NCBI GenBank assembly: GCA_026745465.1
Contig: JACYXH010000746.1
Location: 130,427 to 194,426 of the forward strand
Origin: Lota lota
Lineage: Eukaryota; Chordata; Actinopteri; Gadiformes; Lotidae
Direction: 5' to 3'
DNA: 64,000 nucleotides
Under the pieces are notes generated by a model. The model made no database searches and was not told the origin of the DNA. It was given only the letters and a program-made list of their open reading frames with translations. Below, piece by piece: positions 34,296 through 61,720 of this stretch (its first letter is position 1; every line of letters starts with the position of its first letter). Position numbers and translations under genes: made by a program.

Positions 34296-35097
34296 TTTTC
34301 AGTGTTAGGAAGCAATAAATTACAATGATCAAAAGTCGAACCTGTAAAACACTTTCAGAAACACCACGGATCAAACCAGGAAACACACCAGGAACAATAA
34401 TGTTAAAGTCAATAAAATAATCAATACTTAATCTGAATCACAATTTGATTTATTGTCAAATAAGTGTAACACGTACACGTACTTTATTGGTATTTTGTGC
34501 ATACAATAAAAACGAAGAAACATAAATATGAAAATATAAACATTTACAATATGAAACAATATATATGGACTATATAACAAATAACAGAATATAGTTTGTC
34601 TCTTTTTAAAATGCAGCTTAACAGTTGTGCAGGAATGTGCAGAATATGACCATGGAATGTGCAAATGCTCACAGTATTAAGTTTAACAATATGTGTAATG
34701 AGCAAGAAGATTGTGCAATGTGCGAGAAACTAAAAGATCATCCACGAAACAGACCAGGAACAATAAGGGTCTTATTGTCCAGGTCTGTTGAAGTCACTCA
34801 AATAATAAATACTTTACTAAAGATGATTATTGTTTTGTTAGGTATATTGTTGGCTGTGCATCACTGCACCTGTCCTCCACACTTCACACACCTCCACCCA
34901 AAGCTCAACTCCACCTTAATGGTGTTGATATGCAAGACACACTGTACTGACAGCAAGTGTGTCTCCAGTTCTCTGAGTCATTCAGTCACTGTGGTGAAAG
35001 GATGAATAAGGTTTAACAAACCTACCTTGAATGAACCTTTCTTTATGTCTTGTGTTCATTTAGTGGGGTTGGGTCTCTATCTTCTTCTGTTCACTTG

Positions 35098-35100
<3 letters not shown>
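34296..35100. other. AT-rich flank, no gene; possible LINE tail at 34430-34530
   Basis: CAATTTGATTTATTGTCAAA..ACAATAAAAAC resembles a reverse-strand LINE 3' UTR. Otherwise nothing recognised. Confidence 0.4.
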
Positions 35101-35130
<30 letters not shown>

Positions 35131-35136
<6 letters not shown>

Positions 35137-35858
35137 GTGACCCTCCTCCGTTCCTGTCCATTTCCGCCATCTAGTGACACCTTGCCTCATTACACCATGT
35201 GCTCCTTTGTTTACCTCTCGTCATCAATTAGCCACCACGTGCACTCCCTCTGTTCACACACTCCTGCCAACAATCACCAGTCACCCCCCACAGTACTTAA
35301 GCACTGGCTTCTCACAAGGCCAGGGCTAGTTCGTTGTTTAGTTTAGTGTGTTCACTTCTCTCAGTAACTTCGTCCTCGCCTTTTAGTTCCTTGTTCCTGT
35401 TACGGGTTCCGCTCCCGTTCTTGTTCCGCTCCGGTTCTTGTTCCTGCTCTCGTTCCTGTTCCTGTTCCCGTTCCAGTACCTTCTCCTCTTGTCCTCCTCG
35501 TTCCTGTTTCCTAGTCCCTGCCTGCCTGCCTGTCTCCCCGTTGCCGAGCCTTGCTTTCCTGACTACCCTCTGCCTGCCTGATTCCCCGCCTGCCTACTGC
35601 CTGGTCGACTACCCGCCTGCCTACGTCCCTCTGCCTGCCTGACCCCCGCCTGTCTACTGCCTACCGCCTATTCGACTACCCGCCTGCCTACGTCCCTCTG
35701 CCTGCCTGCCTGACCCCCACCTGTCTACTGCCTACTGCCTGCTGGACTACTCGCCTGCCTTGCCCTTGCCTGTACTTTGGACAATAAATCCCTTTTGAAC
35801 CCTTTCCCTTCTGGTTTCCTGTGTCTTGCGTTTGGGTCCAATTCTCGTAACCTTAACA
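35131..35858 (+). repeat. 5' LTR
   Basis: Has a TTCCTGTTCCTGTTCC-rich pyrimidine section, CTGCCTGCCTGAC repeats and a GGACAATAAATCCC polyadenylation signal near 35780. Confidence 0.9.
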
Positions 35859-35875
35859 GTACGAACTAGCCTAAC

Positions 35876-37561
35876 ATGGACCCAGCAGACACGGGAGCAC
35901 CATTTAGTACCATGGAAGAGCATGTGAAGTACATCCAGGGGCTTGTGGCGGCTCACGACGAGCGCAACCGCCGCTCGCCCTTGGCTTCCCTCTCTTACTT
36001 CCCCGCTTCTCCGTCGCCTTCCCCACCTCGGTCATTTTCCCTCTCGGCGCCAGCCCCGGCTGCAACCGCAGAACCATTTAGTACCATGGAAGAGCATATG
36101 AAGTACATCCAGGGGCTTGTGGCGGCTCACGACGAGCGCAACCGCCGCTCGCCCTTGGCTTCCCTCTCTTTCTTCCCCGCTTCTCCGTCGCCTTCACCAC
36201 TTCGGTCCTTTTCCCTCCCGGCGTCAGCTCCCGCTGCAGCCGCGTGGCCACCAATACCCGCTGCAGCCGCAGCCTCGTGGTCACCAGCCCCCACTGCAGC
36301 CGCAGCCTCGTGGCCACCAACTCCGCTGCAGCCGTGGTCTCCTGGTCCCAAGTCCATGCAGCCGTGGCCTCCTGGTTCCAAGCCCCAGCCCCAGCTTTCG
36401 CAGCTGTTTCCTGTTTCCAAGCCATCAGCCCCGCCGCAAGTGCTTCCTGTGTCCGAGCCATCAGCCCCGCCGCAAGTGCTTCCTGTTTCCAAGCCACCAG
36501 TCCCCACTGCAGCCGCAACCTCGTGGCCACCAGTCCCCACTGCAGCCGCAGCCTCGTGGCCACCAGCCCCCGCTGCAGCCTCGTGGCCACCAGCCCCCAC
36601 TGCAGCCGCAGCCTCGTGGCCACCAGTCCCCACTGCAGCCGCAGCCTCGATTCCACCAACCCCCGCTGCAGCCGCAGCCTCGTGGCCACCAACCCCCGCT
36701 GCAGCAGCAGTCTCGTGGCCACCAGCCCCGCTGCAGCCGTTGTCTCCAGGTCTCGAGTCCAAGCCCCAGTTGCCTCCTAGTCCCGAGCCCCAGCTGTATC
36801 CTGGCCCTGAGCCCCAGCGCCAGCAGCAGTTGCCTCCTGAGCCCCAGCAACAGTTGCCTCCTGAGCCCCAGCAACAGTTGCCTCCTGGCCCTGCACCCCA
36901 GCGCCAGCAGCAGTTGTCTCCTGGTCTTAAGCCCCAGTTGTCTCCTGGTCCCGAGTCCAAGCCCCAGTTGTCTCCTGGTCCCGAGTCCAAGCCCCAGTTG
37001 TCTCCTGGTCCCGAGTCCAAGCCCCAGTTGTCTCCAGGTCCCGAGTCCAAGTCCCAGTTGTCTCCAGGTCCCGAGTCCAAGTCCCAGTTGTCTCCAGGTC
37101 CCGAGTCCAAGTCCCAGTTGTCTCCAGGTCCCGAGTCCAAGTCCCAGTTGTCTCCAGGTCCCGAGTTCAAGTTCCAGTTGTCCCCAGTTCCCAAGTCCAA
37201 GTCCCAGTTGTCTCCAGGTCCCGAGTCCAAACCCCAGCTGTCTCCAGGTCCCGAGTCCAAGTGTCCTCCTGATCCTGAACCGCAGCAGTTCCCTTCCGGC
37301 CCTGCGCCCCAGTGTCCTCCTGATCCTGAACTGCAGCAGTTCCCTTCCGGCCCTACGCCCCAGTGTCCTCCTGATCCTGAACCGCAGCAGTTCCCTTCCG
37401 GCCCTGCGCCCCAGTGTCCTCCTGACCCTGTGTCCCAGCAGCAGCTGTCCCCTAGTCTGCTGTCACCTCCGTCCCCGGCTCCGTCTTTTCCCCGGGTGGT
37501 TGACAGCATCCCGGCGTATCCTGGTGGACACCTCCTGGATGTGCGTCGTCGTGTACGATGA
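35876..37561 (+). CDS. Gag-like, proline-rich protein of the LTR element (561 aa)
   Basis: It starts MDPADTGAPFSTMEEHVKYI 17 bases past the LTR. A roughly 60-residue N-terminal block (FSTMEEHxKYIQGLVAAHDE, NRRSPLASLS) occurs twice in tandem. Then come AAAASWPPTP repeats, about ten copies of a 10-residue LSPGPESKPQ repeat, and three CPPDPEPQQFPSGPAPQ repeats. No CCHC zinc knuckle and no pol motifs are seen. The first 30 residues look like a fish gypsy-type gag start; the rest seems to be repeat expansion. Long frames in the two other phases over the same region are shadows. Confidence 0.65.
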   Translation: MDPADTGAPFSTMEEHVKYIQGLVAAHDERNRRSPLASLSYFPASPSPSPPRSFSLSAPAPAATAEPFSTMEEHMKYIQGLVAAHDERNRRSPLASLSFFPASPSPSPLRSFSLPASAPAAAAWPPIPAAAAASWSPAPTAAAASWPPTPLQPWSPGPKSMQPWPPGSKPQPQLSQLFPVSKPSAPPQVLPVSEPSAPPQVLPVSKPPVPTAAATSWPPVPTAAAASWPPAPAAASWPPAPTAAAASWPPVPTAAAASIPPTPAAAAASWPPTPAAAAVSWPPAPLQPLSPGLESKPQLPPSPEPQLYPGPEPQRQQQLPPEPQQQLPPEPQQQLPPGPAPQRQQQLSPGLKPQLSPGPESKPQLSPGPESKPQLSPGPESKPQLSPGPESKSQLSPGPESKSQLSPGPESKSQLSPGPESKSQLSPGPEFKFQLSPVPKSKSQLSPGPESKPQLSPGPESKCPPDPEPQQFPSGPAPQCPPDPELQQFPSGPTPQCPPDPEPQQFPSGPAPQCPPDPVSQQQLSPSLLSPPSPAPSFPRVVDSIPAYPGGHLLDVRRRVR

Positions 37562-37850
37562 CGTGCGCCCGCCTGCTCCGAACACCAGGCACGCAAGCGC
37601 CGGTTACCGGTCCCACGGTTATCCGTCGGGAGGAAGCCTAGTCCGCTGTCACCTCCGTCCCCGGCTCCGTCTTTTCCCCGGGTGGTTGACAGCATCCCGG
37701 CGTATCCTGTTGGACGCCCCCTGGATGTGCGTCGTCGCGGACGACGACGTGCGTCCGCACGCTCCCAACACCAGGCACGCAAGCGCCGGATACCAATCCC
37801 ACGGTTATCCGTCGGGAAAAAGCCTGGTCCGCTGTCTCCTCCGTTCCCGG
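37480..37850 (+). repeat. About 190-bp tandem duplication inside the LTR element
   Basis: CCCCGGGTGGTTGACAGCAT..GTATCCTG..GGATGTGCGTCGTCG occurs twice (starts near 37491 and 37676) with small differences. The first copy carries the stop of the gag-like frame. Confidence 0.85.
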
Positions 37851-37975
37851 CACCGCCCTCTCCCTGGTTGGCAGCATTCCGGCGTATCCTGGACCCCTCC
37901 CTAACTCTGGATTCCCACCGCCAGCACCCTCCCCCGCCGTGCGTACGCCTGGAGGCGTCCGTTGGGGGGGGGTAC

Positions 37976-38699
37976 TGTTACGTGACCCTCCTCCGTTCCT
38001 GTCCATTTCCGCCATCTAGTGACACCTTGCCTCATTACACCATGTGCTCCTTTGTTTACCTCTCGTCATCAATTAGCCACCACGTGCACTCCCTCTGTTC
38101 ACACACTCCTGCCAACAATCACCAGTCACCCCCCACAGTACTTAAGCACTGGCTTCTCACAAGGCCAGGGCTAGTTCGTTGTTTAGTTTAGTGTGTTCAC
38201 TTCTCTCAGTAACTTCGTCCTCGCCTTTTAGTTCCTTGTTCCTGTTACGGGTTCCGCTCCCGTTCTTGTTCCGCTCCGGTTCTTGTTCCTGCTCTCGTTC
38301 CTGTTCCTGTTCCCGTTCCAGTACCTTCTCCTCTTGTCCTCCTCGTTCCTGTTTCCTAGTCCCTGCCTGCCTGCCTGTCTCCCCGTTGCCGAGCCTTGCT
38401 TTCCTGACTACCCTCTGCCTGCCTGATTCCCCGCCTGCCTACTGCCTGGTCGACTACCCGCCTGCCTACGTCCCTCTGCCTGCCTGACCCCCGCCTGTCT
38501 ACTGCCTACCGCCTACTCGACTACCCGCCTGCCTACGTCCCTCTGCCTGCCTGACCCCCGCCTGTCTACTGCCTACTGCCTGCTGGACTACTCGCCTGCC
38601 TTGCCCTTGCCTGTACTTTGGACAATAAATCCCTTTTGAACCCTTTCCCTTCTGGTTTCCTGTGTCTTGCGTTTGGGTCCAATTCTCGTAACCTTAACA
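37976..38699 (+). repeat. 3' LTR
   Basis: Near-identical to the 5' LTR; four bases shorter because one CTGC unit is missing. Confidence 0.9.
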
Positions 38700-38701
38700 G
38701 T

Positions 38702-40180
38702 GTGTGTATGTGCGCATGCGTGGTGTGTACACACGCACGCGCACAAGGTGTGTATTTAACTGATGACGCGCTTGTCTTGAGTCGATTACACAACAACACT
38801 CACACTTGTATTGCCTATTTCGTTTTAAATTATAGCCTACCGTCAAAGGGGATTGATTGGTTTAAGAAACATTTCATATATTCGGGTTGTTTCAGATGGA
38901 CGGCGACACACACAATGATATCCACGATGAAGAATTCAGTTTGACCTTCAATATTCCTTATTTTTTGCTTCCTAATCTCAATAGCTCATTGAGAGCTGCT
39001 TTATTTAATAGTAGTCCTGTTTCCACATTGGAAAATGCTTCGCACATATTTCCCCCAGTGCCACACCATGTCCTTGATATGAGGAAAAAACGAGTTGAAT
39101 ATCAATATCAGTGATCTAATAGTGTGAAATATTGTCCAATGTCCAGTCTTTACACAAGACTACGCTGAACCAAATCTATTTCAACCAGCTAGTTTGTTTT
39201 GAAGAGAATATCGTCCAACTAACATCAATGCGATATTCCCACACTTTAACAAATAGGTAGAGAAAGCCAAAGTTTGAAAGATTTTACTATCTTTATTATC
39301 ACTTGTACCTAAGTAATATTAAAACCTGAGTTGGTTTGCAAAGAACTCCTAACCTGGAATCAGGCTTCAGGTTATATTCCCAAAATGTGTGAATATGCAC
39401 TGCATACATGCACTGACCAATCACAACACCCTATGCATTGGGCCTAGAAATTGGACACCTCCCGTGTCCCCCACCCCAGTTCCCCATTTACTGAACATGA
39501 ACTTACCCTATTTCTCTGGATTCTCAGTTTATTACAGTGTAAAGAATCCACATCTTAAACTTTACAGTTCATATGTAATCATATGTAGAGCAGTGAGATA
39601 TTCTGTGATTAAAATCCATTAATCACCACTTAAATTATTCAAAACAAACGAAATAATAAACTACATGTGCTCATGAGATGAGCAACCAATCCCTATACCA
39701 CATATATGGGTTGACATAAAGATATGACATGCATGAGCACAATAACAATCACTTCTATACAGACATTCAAACAATTGACAACAGTACCACTGTATGTGAT
39801 TGTGGAATACGTTCATAAAGCAGACAGTGTTTGACTGACTGTAGTATTAACTAGTTAACCTTAACACATAAGTCAGTTTAAGTAAAGTGAGAGAAAGGAT
39901 ACACGGGGCTCCTTTATTCTTTATGGATATCAGAAAGCCTTCCCCTTTTCTTTCTCTCAGGATGACATGAGCCAGGTACAGAGAGGTTTACAGCTTTTTA
40001 GGGGCCAACTTGGATTCAGCTAAGTAACAGGGGTTCATCTCAGGGACGGCAGAAGGTGTAAATGAGGGACACATGAATGCCCCTCGGAATGTAGGCCTTC
40101 GCTGACTTTTTTCCACACTTATTTCAGCCATGTAGGCAAGATACTGCTTATACTTTCTTTAAACGCCAATCCATTTCTCC
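38702..40180. other. Intergenic, no gene recognised
   Basis: Mixed unique sequence. The frames at 38618-38944, 38887-39114 and 39389-39622 lack splice context or motifs. Confidence 0.5.
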
Positions 40181-40184
40181 CATA

Positions 40185-40668
40185 CTTCACACTATGATGT
40201 GATGTAAACACCATATAGTCTACACACTATGATGTGATGTAAACACCATATAGTCTACACACTATGATGTGATGTAAACACCATATAGTCTACACACTAT
40301 GATGTGATGTAAACACCATATAGTCTACATGCTATGATGTGATGTAAACACCATATAGTCTACACACTATGATGTGATGTAAACACAATATAGTCTACAC
40401 ACTATGATGTGATGTAAACACCATATAGTCTACACACTATGATGTAATGTAAACACCATATAGTCTACACATTATGATGTGATGTAAACACCATATAGTC
40501 TACACACTATGATGTGATGTAAACACCATATAGTCTACACACTATGATGTAATGTAAACACCATATAGTCTACACATTATGATGTGATGTAAACACCATA
40601 TAGTCTACACACTATGATGTGATGTAAACACCATATAGTCTACACACTATGATGTGATGTAAACACTG
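40185..40668. repeat. 35-bp minisatellite, about 14 copies
   Basis: Unit CACACTATGATGTGATGTAA plus ACACCATATAGTCTA, with single-base variants shared by neighbouring units. Confidence 0.95.
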
Positions 40669-40689
40669 TGCCAATACTCTAACAAACCA

Positions 40690-40820
40690 ACAAACTACTG
40701 TCTGGACCAGAACTCTACTGGTAACAAACCACTGTCTGGACCAGAGCTCTACTGGTAACAAACCACCATCTGGACCACAGCTCTGCTGGTAACAAACCAC
40801 TGTCTGGACCAGAGACAGCG
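40690..40820. repeat. 34-bp tandem repeat, about 4 copies
   Basis: GTAACAAACCACTGTCTGGA plus CCAGAGCTCTACTG, imperfect. Confidence 0.85.
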
Positions 40821-40864
40821 GAACATTGGTGTGAAGACTATCTGTTCTGCTAACATCATCATAG

Positions 40865-41474
40865 ACATGACTTCCTTCTTTTCATTTTGAGTAGAATAAA
40901 GACAAATTAATCACTTGAATATCGAAAAAAGAAAAGCGCAACATAGTTAAACATTAAACTAACGTTGTATTTCTCTAAAGTAAACTGTCCAAAAGTGTAA
41001 AGCGTTACACGGACACATTTCCCAAGATGAGATCATTATAATATACCAATAACCTAAAGACAATATAAACTGTAGTAAACTGGAGGCCTACCTTATATTT
41101 TCTGTGATCAAAATGTGTTCCTCCCCACATAGTATACATTTATAAAAGTATAAATGCAGGGGAGGAAACAGAGGTTAAAGTGTTCCTAAAACATGTAAAT
41201 ATGGTAAAAGGGATTAAAAGTGGATTTAGAGAAAGATTGAGCTAAGGGCTCCTCACTTAGAAAGACTGAAGTTCAAATGAGGAAGTAGACTTTACCACTG
41301 AGCAAGCTGACAGTACTTTCTTGCCTGGGAGACCTCACAGGAACTGCACCCTCTCTGTGATAGCCAGAGAGGGGCTGTGGCATGTGGTTGTTGGGTCTGT
41401 TCCAGTATGACTCACATCCTAGGAAGGAAGAGATGTTGTCAGAATAGCATGAGTTCTCAGGGCAAGCGAAGGCT

Positions 41475-41475
<1 letters not shown>
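40865..41475 (-). repeat. Orphan copy of the NLR 5' flank and noncoding exon
   Basis: CATTTTGAGTAGAATAAAGA, GTATTTCTCTAAAGTAAACT, ACAATATAAACTGTAGTAAA and ATATAAG/GTAGGCCTCC match, in order and orientation, 61720-62200 upstream of the NLR gene. No NLR coding exon follows to the left; instead there are minisatellites and the LTR element. It looks like a promoter that lost its gene. Confidence 0.7.

Positions 41476-41476
<1 letters not shown>

Positions 41477-41562
<86 letters not shown>
41477..41562. repeat. (CA)n microsatellite
   Basis: About 42 pure CA units. Confidence 0.98.
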
Positions 41563-41563
<1 letters not shown>

Positions 41564-41925
41564 AATATACACAGTGGTGTAGTGGTGCCTTGAGAAGTGG
41601 GTATACTCTTAATTTTTTAAGCAGCCAGTCCAGCAAAAGGAGAAGTGCCATGTGTTATAAACACTGACATGTAAGACTACTCTTGCATATTTAGTTCACC
41701 TAAAAATGGGCCTGTAGTATGTTCACATTGTCACTTAACTATTCCCTCACCCTGTGAGTAGTCTATGGGCCAGTAGTTTATTTTGTCAACTGTCTCTTGC
41801 AACAGATAGCGTAGGCCAGAGTGTGGCACCATTATAAAATGAACTTTTGTCAAGGGGCAGTTTACAAATGTTACTGTTCCTACACAGGCCTAATGCATGA
41901 ATAGAAGATTTATTAAAGATGAGAC

Positions 41926-42250
41926 TGTGGTGAGGGGGGGGGCGTGGCCTAGCGCCGGCTGCAGCTAGAAGGGGCGGAGCGGCTCAATTGGGGCCACAGA
42001 CGCAGCTGTAGGGGATGAGCGATTAGGAAGCTATTAAAAGACTGACTTGTGTTGCGCTCTCCCCACAGTGAGGTCGGGTCCAGTCATGAGGTGGACTGGC
42101 CGTAAGAGACAGAGAGATCGCACGTCCCCAGCAGGACGTTGATTGTGCATTTTGTGTTTGAACATTAAGAGACAATAAAAACGGAACTTTTGCCTCCGTA
42201 CTCCTCGTGGTGTGTTGTTTGTCCTGCATTGTAGCCTGATAGTTGCTACA
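41926..42250 (+). mobile_element. Putative solo LTR, 325 bp
   Basis: Starts TGTGGTGAGGGGGGGGCGTG and ends TAGTTGCTACA (TG...CA). GC boxes (GGGGCGGAGC), a TATA-like ATTAAAAG and a GACAATAAAAACGG signal are in promoter-to-poly(A) order, as in an LTR. No target duplication is clear. Confidence 0.55.
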
Positions 42251-42254
42251 ACGA

Positions 42255-42270
42255 TGCACACACAGATGCG

Positions 42271-42301
<31 letters not shown>

Positions 42302-42470
42302 ATACTCCCACACGCACGCACACACACACACACACACACACACCGATGCATGCACGCACGCACGCACGCATGCACACACACACGCACGCACACACACCGA
42401 TGCATGCACGCATGCACACACACACACACACACGCACGCACACACGCGCACACACAGACACACAAACTGT
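42255..42470. repeat. CA/CACG array
   Basis: (CA)n broken by GCACGC, CGATGCATGC and CAGACA blocks; the matching array in block A is shorter (359-452). Confidence 0.95.
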
Positions 42471-42619
42471 AGGGCACAATGTATGGAGCAAGTTAGATCC
42501 TATGGTAAGACTGAAAACAGGGAGGAACCACCAGAAATATGTGAAACAGACCTTGTGGACATACATAGTAGCTAATACACAATATCCACCAACAATTAAT
42601 CCTATTGAAACTATAGTCC

Positions 42620-42965
42620 GTATGGATGATGGATGATGGATGATGGATGATTGATAATGGATGATGGATGATGGATGATGGATGATTGATAATGGATGAT
42701 GGATGATGGGTGATGGATGATGGGTGATGGATGATGGATGATGGATGATGGGTGATGGGTGATGGATGATGGATGATGGATGATGGATGATGGATGATGG
42801 ATGATGGGTGATGGATGATGGATGATGGATGATGGGTGATGGATGATGGATGATGGGTGATGGATGATGGATGACGGATGACGGATGATGGATGATGGAT
42901 GATGGGTGATGGATGATGGATGATTGATGATGGATGATGGATGATGGATGATTGATGATGCTTCT
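42620..42965. repeat. Heptamer minisatellite (GGATGAT)n, about 49 copies
   Basis: Same unit as 615-690, with GGGTGAT and TGATAAT variants. Confidence 0.95.
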
Positions 42966-43630
42966 GCATTATACTGAAGCACAATGAGGTACACACGAGG
43001 GCCATTGAGACACCAACCACCTTCGCTCTGTGATTTTGATTTGAAACGCTACTTTCCCCGATCAATCAGCCTGACCTCCGCTCGACCCTCAGCACAGCGT
43101 TGTTGCGCCATTTTGGAAATGTCCCCGAAAACGTCCGTCCCGCCTCCACTTTGAAAAGATCCCCGCGGTTCTCCAGGGGCCGTGGCTATCTGGGCAGAAG
43201 CAGTGGGGCCCGTGTCAGCGTCCCCACGGGAAGGAAGGGCCCAGCGCGAGACACAGACATCACAGACTAGGCAGTGGACATTGTGTAGCTGGAAGCATAG
43301 GAGATAAATGGGACTGTGGCCTCAGACTTTGGTCTTTGTTCCTCTTCCAGGGGGGATTATTTATGGTTCTTTTGGGACGTTGGCCCACAGGGCAGTTTGT
43401 ATTTTGGGATACTTTTTGATTATGAGGTTGTACTTAAAAAATAATAATAAACGGAGAGATGGAGAAGAAATAGATATACTACAATTTATGCATTTATTGT
43501 TATTGCATAAAAGAACCAAAATACCTCTTTTGGGATCTATCACAGAACAATTTCAACCATATCCGTCCGTTCAGCCTATTTGTAGACACAACGACTCACA
43601 GATTGAAATTCAAAGTGAAATTCCGACCAA
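42966..43630. repeat. Block C 5' segment, copy of 690-1350
   Basis: Collinear and nearly identical to block A. No exon found. Confidence 0.85.
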
Positions 43631-43894
43631 TCTCTAAGGCCCCTGAAGGTTCCTGTGAAAGTAGCGATGGAGGGGGCCAAAAGCCAGTGTACCATGTGCT
43701 ACACAAGTGGCCCACACAGCCCAGTGAAGGTCACTGGTCTGTCACTGGTCTGTCTCTGGTGCAGCTGCAGAGAGAAGCACTCCTCAGCTCTTCTTCTCTT
43801 TGTTTTTGTCCTCAAATGAAAAGTAGCCCTGAAGCCCGGAGCTGTCGGAGAGCGGCCGACCACTCAGAACCAGAGAGGACGAGGTTGTTTTACT

Positions 43895-44318
43895 TGGACC
43901 ACCACCACCACCACTACCACCTCCACCATTGCCTCCACCTCCTCCACCACCGCCTCCACCTCCACCACCTCTACCTCCTCCACCACCACCACCACCACCA
44001 CCACCACCACTACACCCACCACCACCTCCACCTCCTCCACCACTACCACCTCCACCACCACTACCACAACCACTACCACCATTATAACCTCCACCACCAC
44101 CACCACCTCCTGCACCACCACTACCACCTCCACCATCACCTCCTCCAACACCACTACCACCACCGCCACCTCCTCCACCACCACTACCACCAACACCTCC
44201 ACCACCACCTCCTCCACTACCACTACCACCTCCATCACCACCACCACCACCACCACCTCCATCACCACCACCTCCACCTCCACCATTTCCTCCACCACCT
44301 CCTCCACCACCGTCCCCA
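43895..44318. repeat. CCACCA/CCACCT trinucleotide-type array
   Basis: About 420 bases of CCACCACCT, CTACCA and CCATCA units. It gives poly-His/Leu, poly-Gly and poly-Val frames that are artefacts. Absent from block A. Confidence 0.95.
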
Positions 44319-44359
44319 GGAGCAGAAGAAGATAGACTGTCTGTTTCATTCAACTCTAG

Positions 44360-45313
44360 CTAGTAACGTGGAGAATGAAGCTATAGGCCTATATGAATCA
44401 TTTAAACGTATTGAGAATAATGAACCAATTGATTTGATATAAGGTCCGTTTTTAAACACTAGAAAAAGGTGCACCGTAGTACCATCTGCTGGTTAGATGA
44501 CGTCAGTGCAACTGGCTGCCCTGAAAAACATGAACCTACGTCATCACCATTGATTTATGTGTTGAGACGGTCCTGGCAGTTTTAAATCACCTTGAAGGTC
44601 ATTTAATGTCCCTCTCATACGAGTGATCCTCTCAAATATAGAGTAGGCCTACACTACATAACACAATATTGAGATTGGCTCCACAATGTTCAAAACAATT
44701 TCACATGAGTAAAAGTATTAATCAGATAATAGCTTGAGGAAGAGTAAGAAAGTATCTAGTGAAAAGATTACTCAAATACTGAGTTATTTCATACCAAATG
44801 TTTTATTGTTGTAAGAAGCAGAGCAAGATGAACGTAAATAGACAAATATTACGTTGTATATGCTTGTCTAATATGCATTAACAACATATAAAATAGCATG
44901 TATCCCTTCAAATGAAACACTCAAAATATGTAATAACATATTGAAATAGAAATTTCAAAGATTGAAATAACACATTCAATCTTTACAAAATAACATGAAT
45001 GAAGGCAAATACAGACACAAGAAATATCTCTCTCTCTGACTTGAGTAAGAGTGAAAAGTATGTTACAATAAAACTACTCTTAAAAGTAATCTATTCAAAA
45101 GGTTACTGAAGTACATGAAAGAGTAAATATAACCTCTGCGTGTATTTATATGTTTGTAACTAATTTGTTTGTCTGTGTGTGTACTGTGTGCGTGTACTGT
45201 ATGTGTACTGTGTGTGTGTGCGTGCGTACTATGCGTGTATATGTACTATGCGTGTGTGTGTGTACTATGTTTGTGTGTATGTGTGTACTATATGTGTGTG
45301 TGTGTGTACTATG

Positions 45314-45379
<66 letters not shown>

Positions 45380-45409
45380 TCCGCCCGCCCTCCCGCATGT
45401 TATTTTTTT
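44360..45409. repeat. Block C 3' flank: MITE fragment, poly(A) site and GT array
   Basis: Collinear with 2460-3600. A candidate AATAAA signal (minus) is at 44802-44807. The GT array spans 45170-45372 with a pure (TG)n at about 45320-45370. Confidence 0.85.
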
Positions 45410-60894
<15,485 letters not shown>

Positions 60895-61720
60895 AGTAGA
60901 CTGGAGACCTGGACACAAACACAACTTATTGATCACTTCAATGGGCTTTTTAACTTGAGACAACGCATCTCTTTGAAAGTAGATCATTGTAACTACATCA
61001 CACTAAACCGTTGTTGACGTCATAAAACCATTACATTAACCCCACAACATAACCACACTGACCTCACTACAGTACAGATGTGTACAGCAGATGAGAAGAT
61101 TAAACACAATGGAGACTGTAACTGTGCTTAAACTAATACAATTTACTTAAATAAAAACTCATCATAGTACAATTAAAAGTAAATAATTATTGAATCATTT
61201 TCCACTGGAACAAAATCTGAATTGTGTCACATTACTGAACCACCGATAACATATAAACCAACTGGTGAAGCTCAATACATCTATATGGTATCCTCTTATT
61301 ATCAGGATATAATATCACATAGTAGTATATTAAAGAAAATTATGTTTGAATATCTTTCCACTGAACAAAGTCTGAATTCTGTCACTTTACTGAACCACAG
61401 ATTCCATATAAATCAACTGGTGAAGGTCAATACACCGGTATGGTATCCTCTTATTATCGTGATATAATACAGTTTATTTCAGCATTACGAGGAGGCACTG
61501 GCCAACGAGTCTCTTTCTCTCCCTCTCTGGCTCCAGCTGTCGTTCAAACCACAGGAACCGAGTCTATACCCACAGGAACCCCCCTGTGGAAGTGGTACAG
61601 TCCAGCAACACGTTACTAGGAGGATTTATAAAACTGGAATATCCCTAGTCGTCTGCGCGACGCACAAATATTTAACTTGTGTTTTAAATATAAGGACATT
61701 CAGAAGATTTCTGTCACGTC
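60895..61720. other. Intron 1 of the NLR
   Basis: A roughly 160-base segment (CACTGGAACAAAATCTGAAT..ACTGGTGAAGCTCAATACA) is duplicated at about 61203-61310 and 61360-61470. No exon. Confidence 0.5.

Larger units (their letters stand above)
35131..38699 (+). mobile_element. Young non-autonomous LTR retrotransposon, 3.57 kb
   Basis: Two direct repeats (35131-35858 and 37976-38699) begin TGTTACGTGACC and end TTAACA. Reading them side by side I find one 4-bp indel (CTGC) and two substitutions in about 725 bases. A purine-rich tract (TTGGGGGGGGGTAC) precedes the 3' LTR. The target duplication fits GTGTG, though it lies inside a TG tract. The interior holds only a proline-rich gag-like frame. No protease, reverse transcriptase or integrase is present, so it would depend on another element. 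Confidence 0.9.

Noticed and set aside
36117-37904. 595-residue plus-strand and 551-residue minus-strand frames over the LTR element
   Set aside because: Shadow frames of the proline-rich repeats. Only the frame starting just after the 5' LTR has a gag-like beginning.
43603-44442. Poly-His/Leu, poly-Gly and poly-Val proteins
   Set aside because: All three come from one CCACCA/CCACCT array that is absent from the paralogous block.
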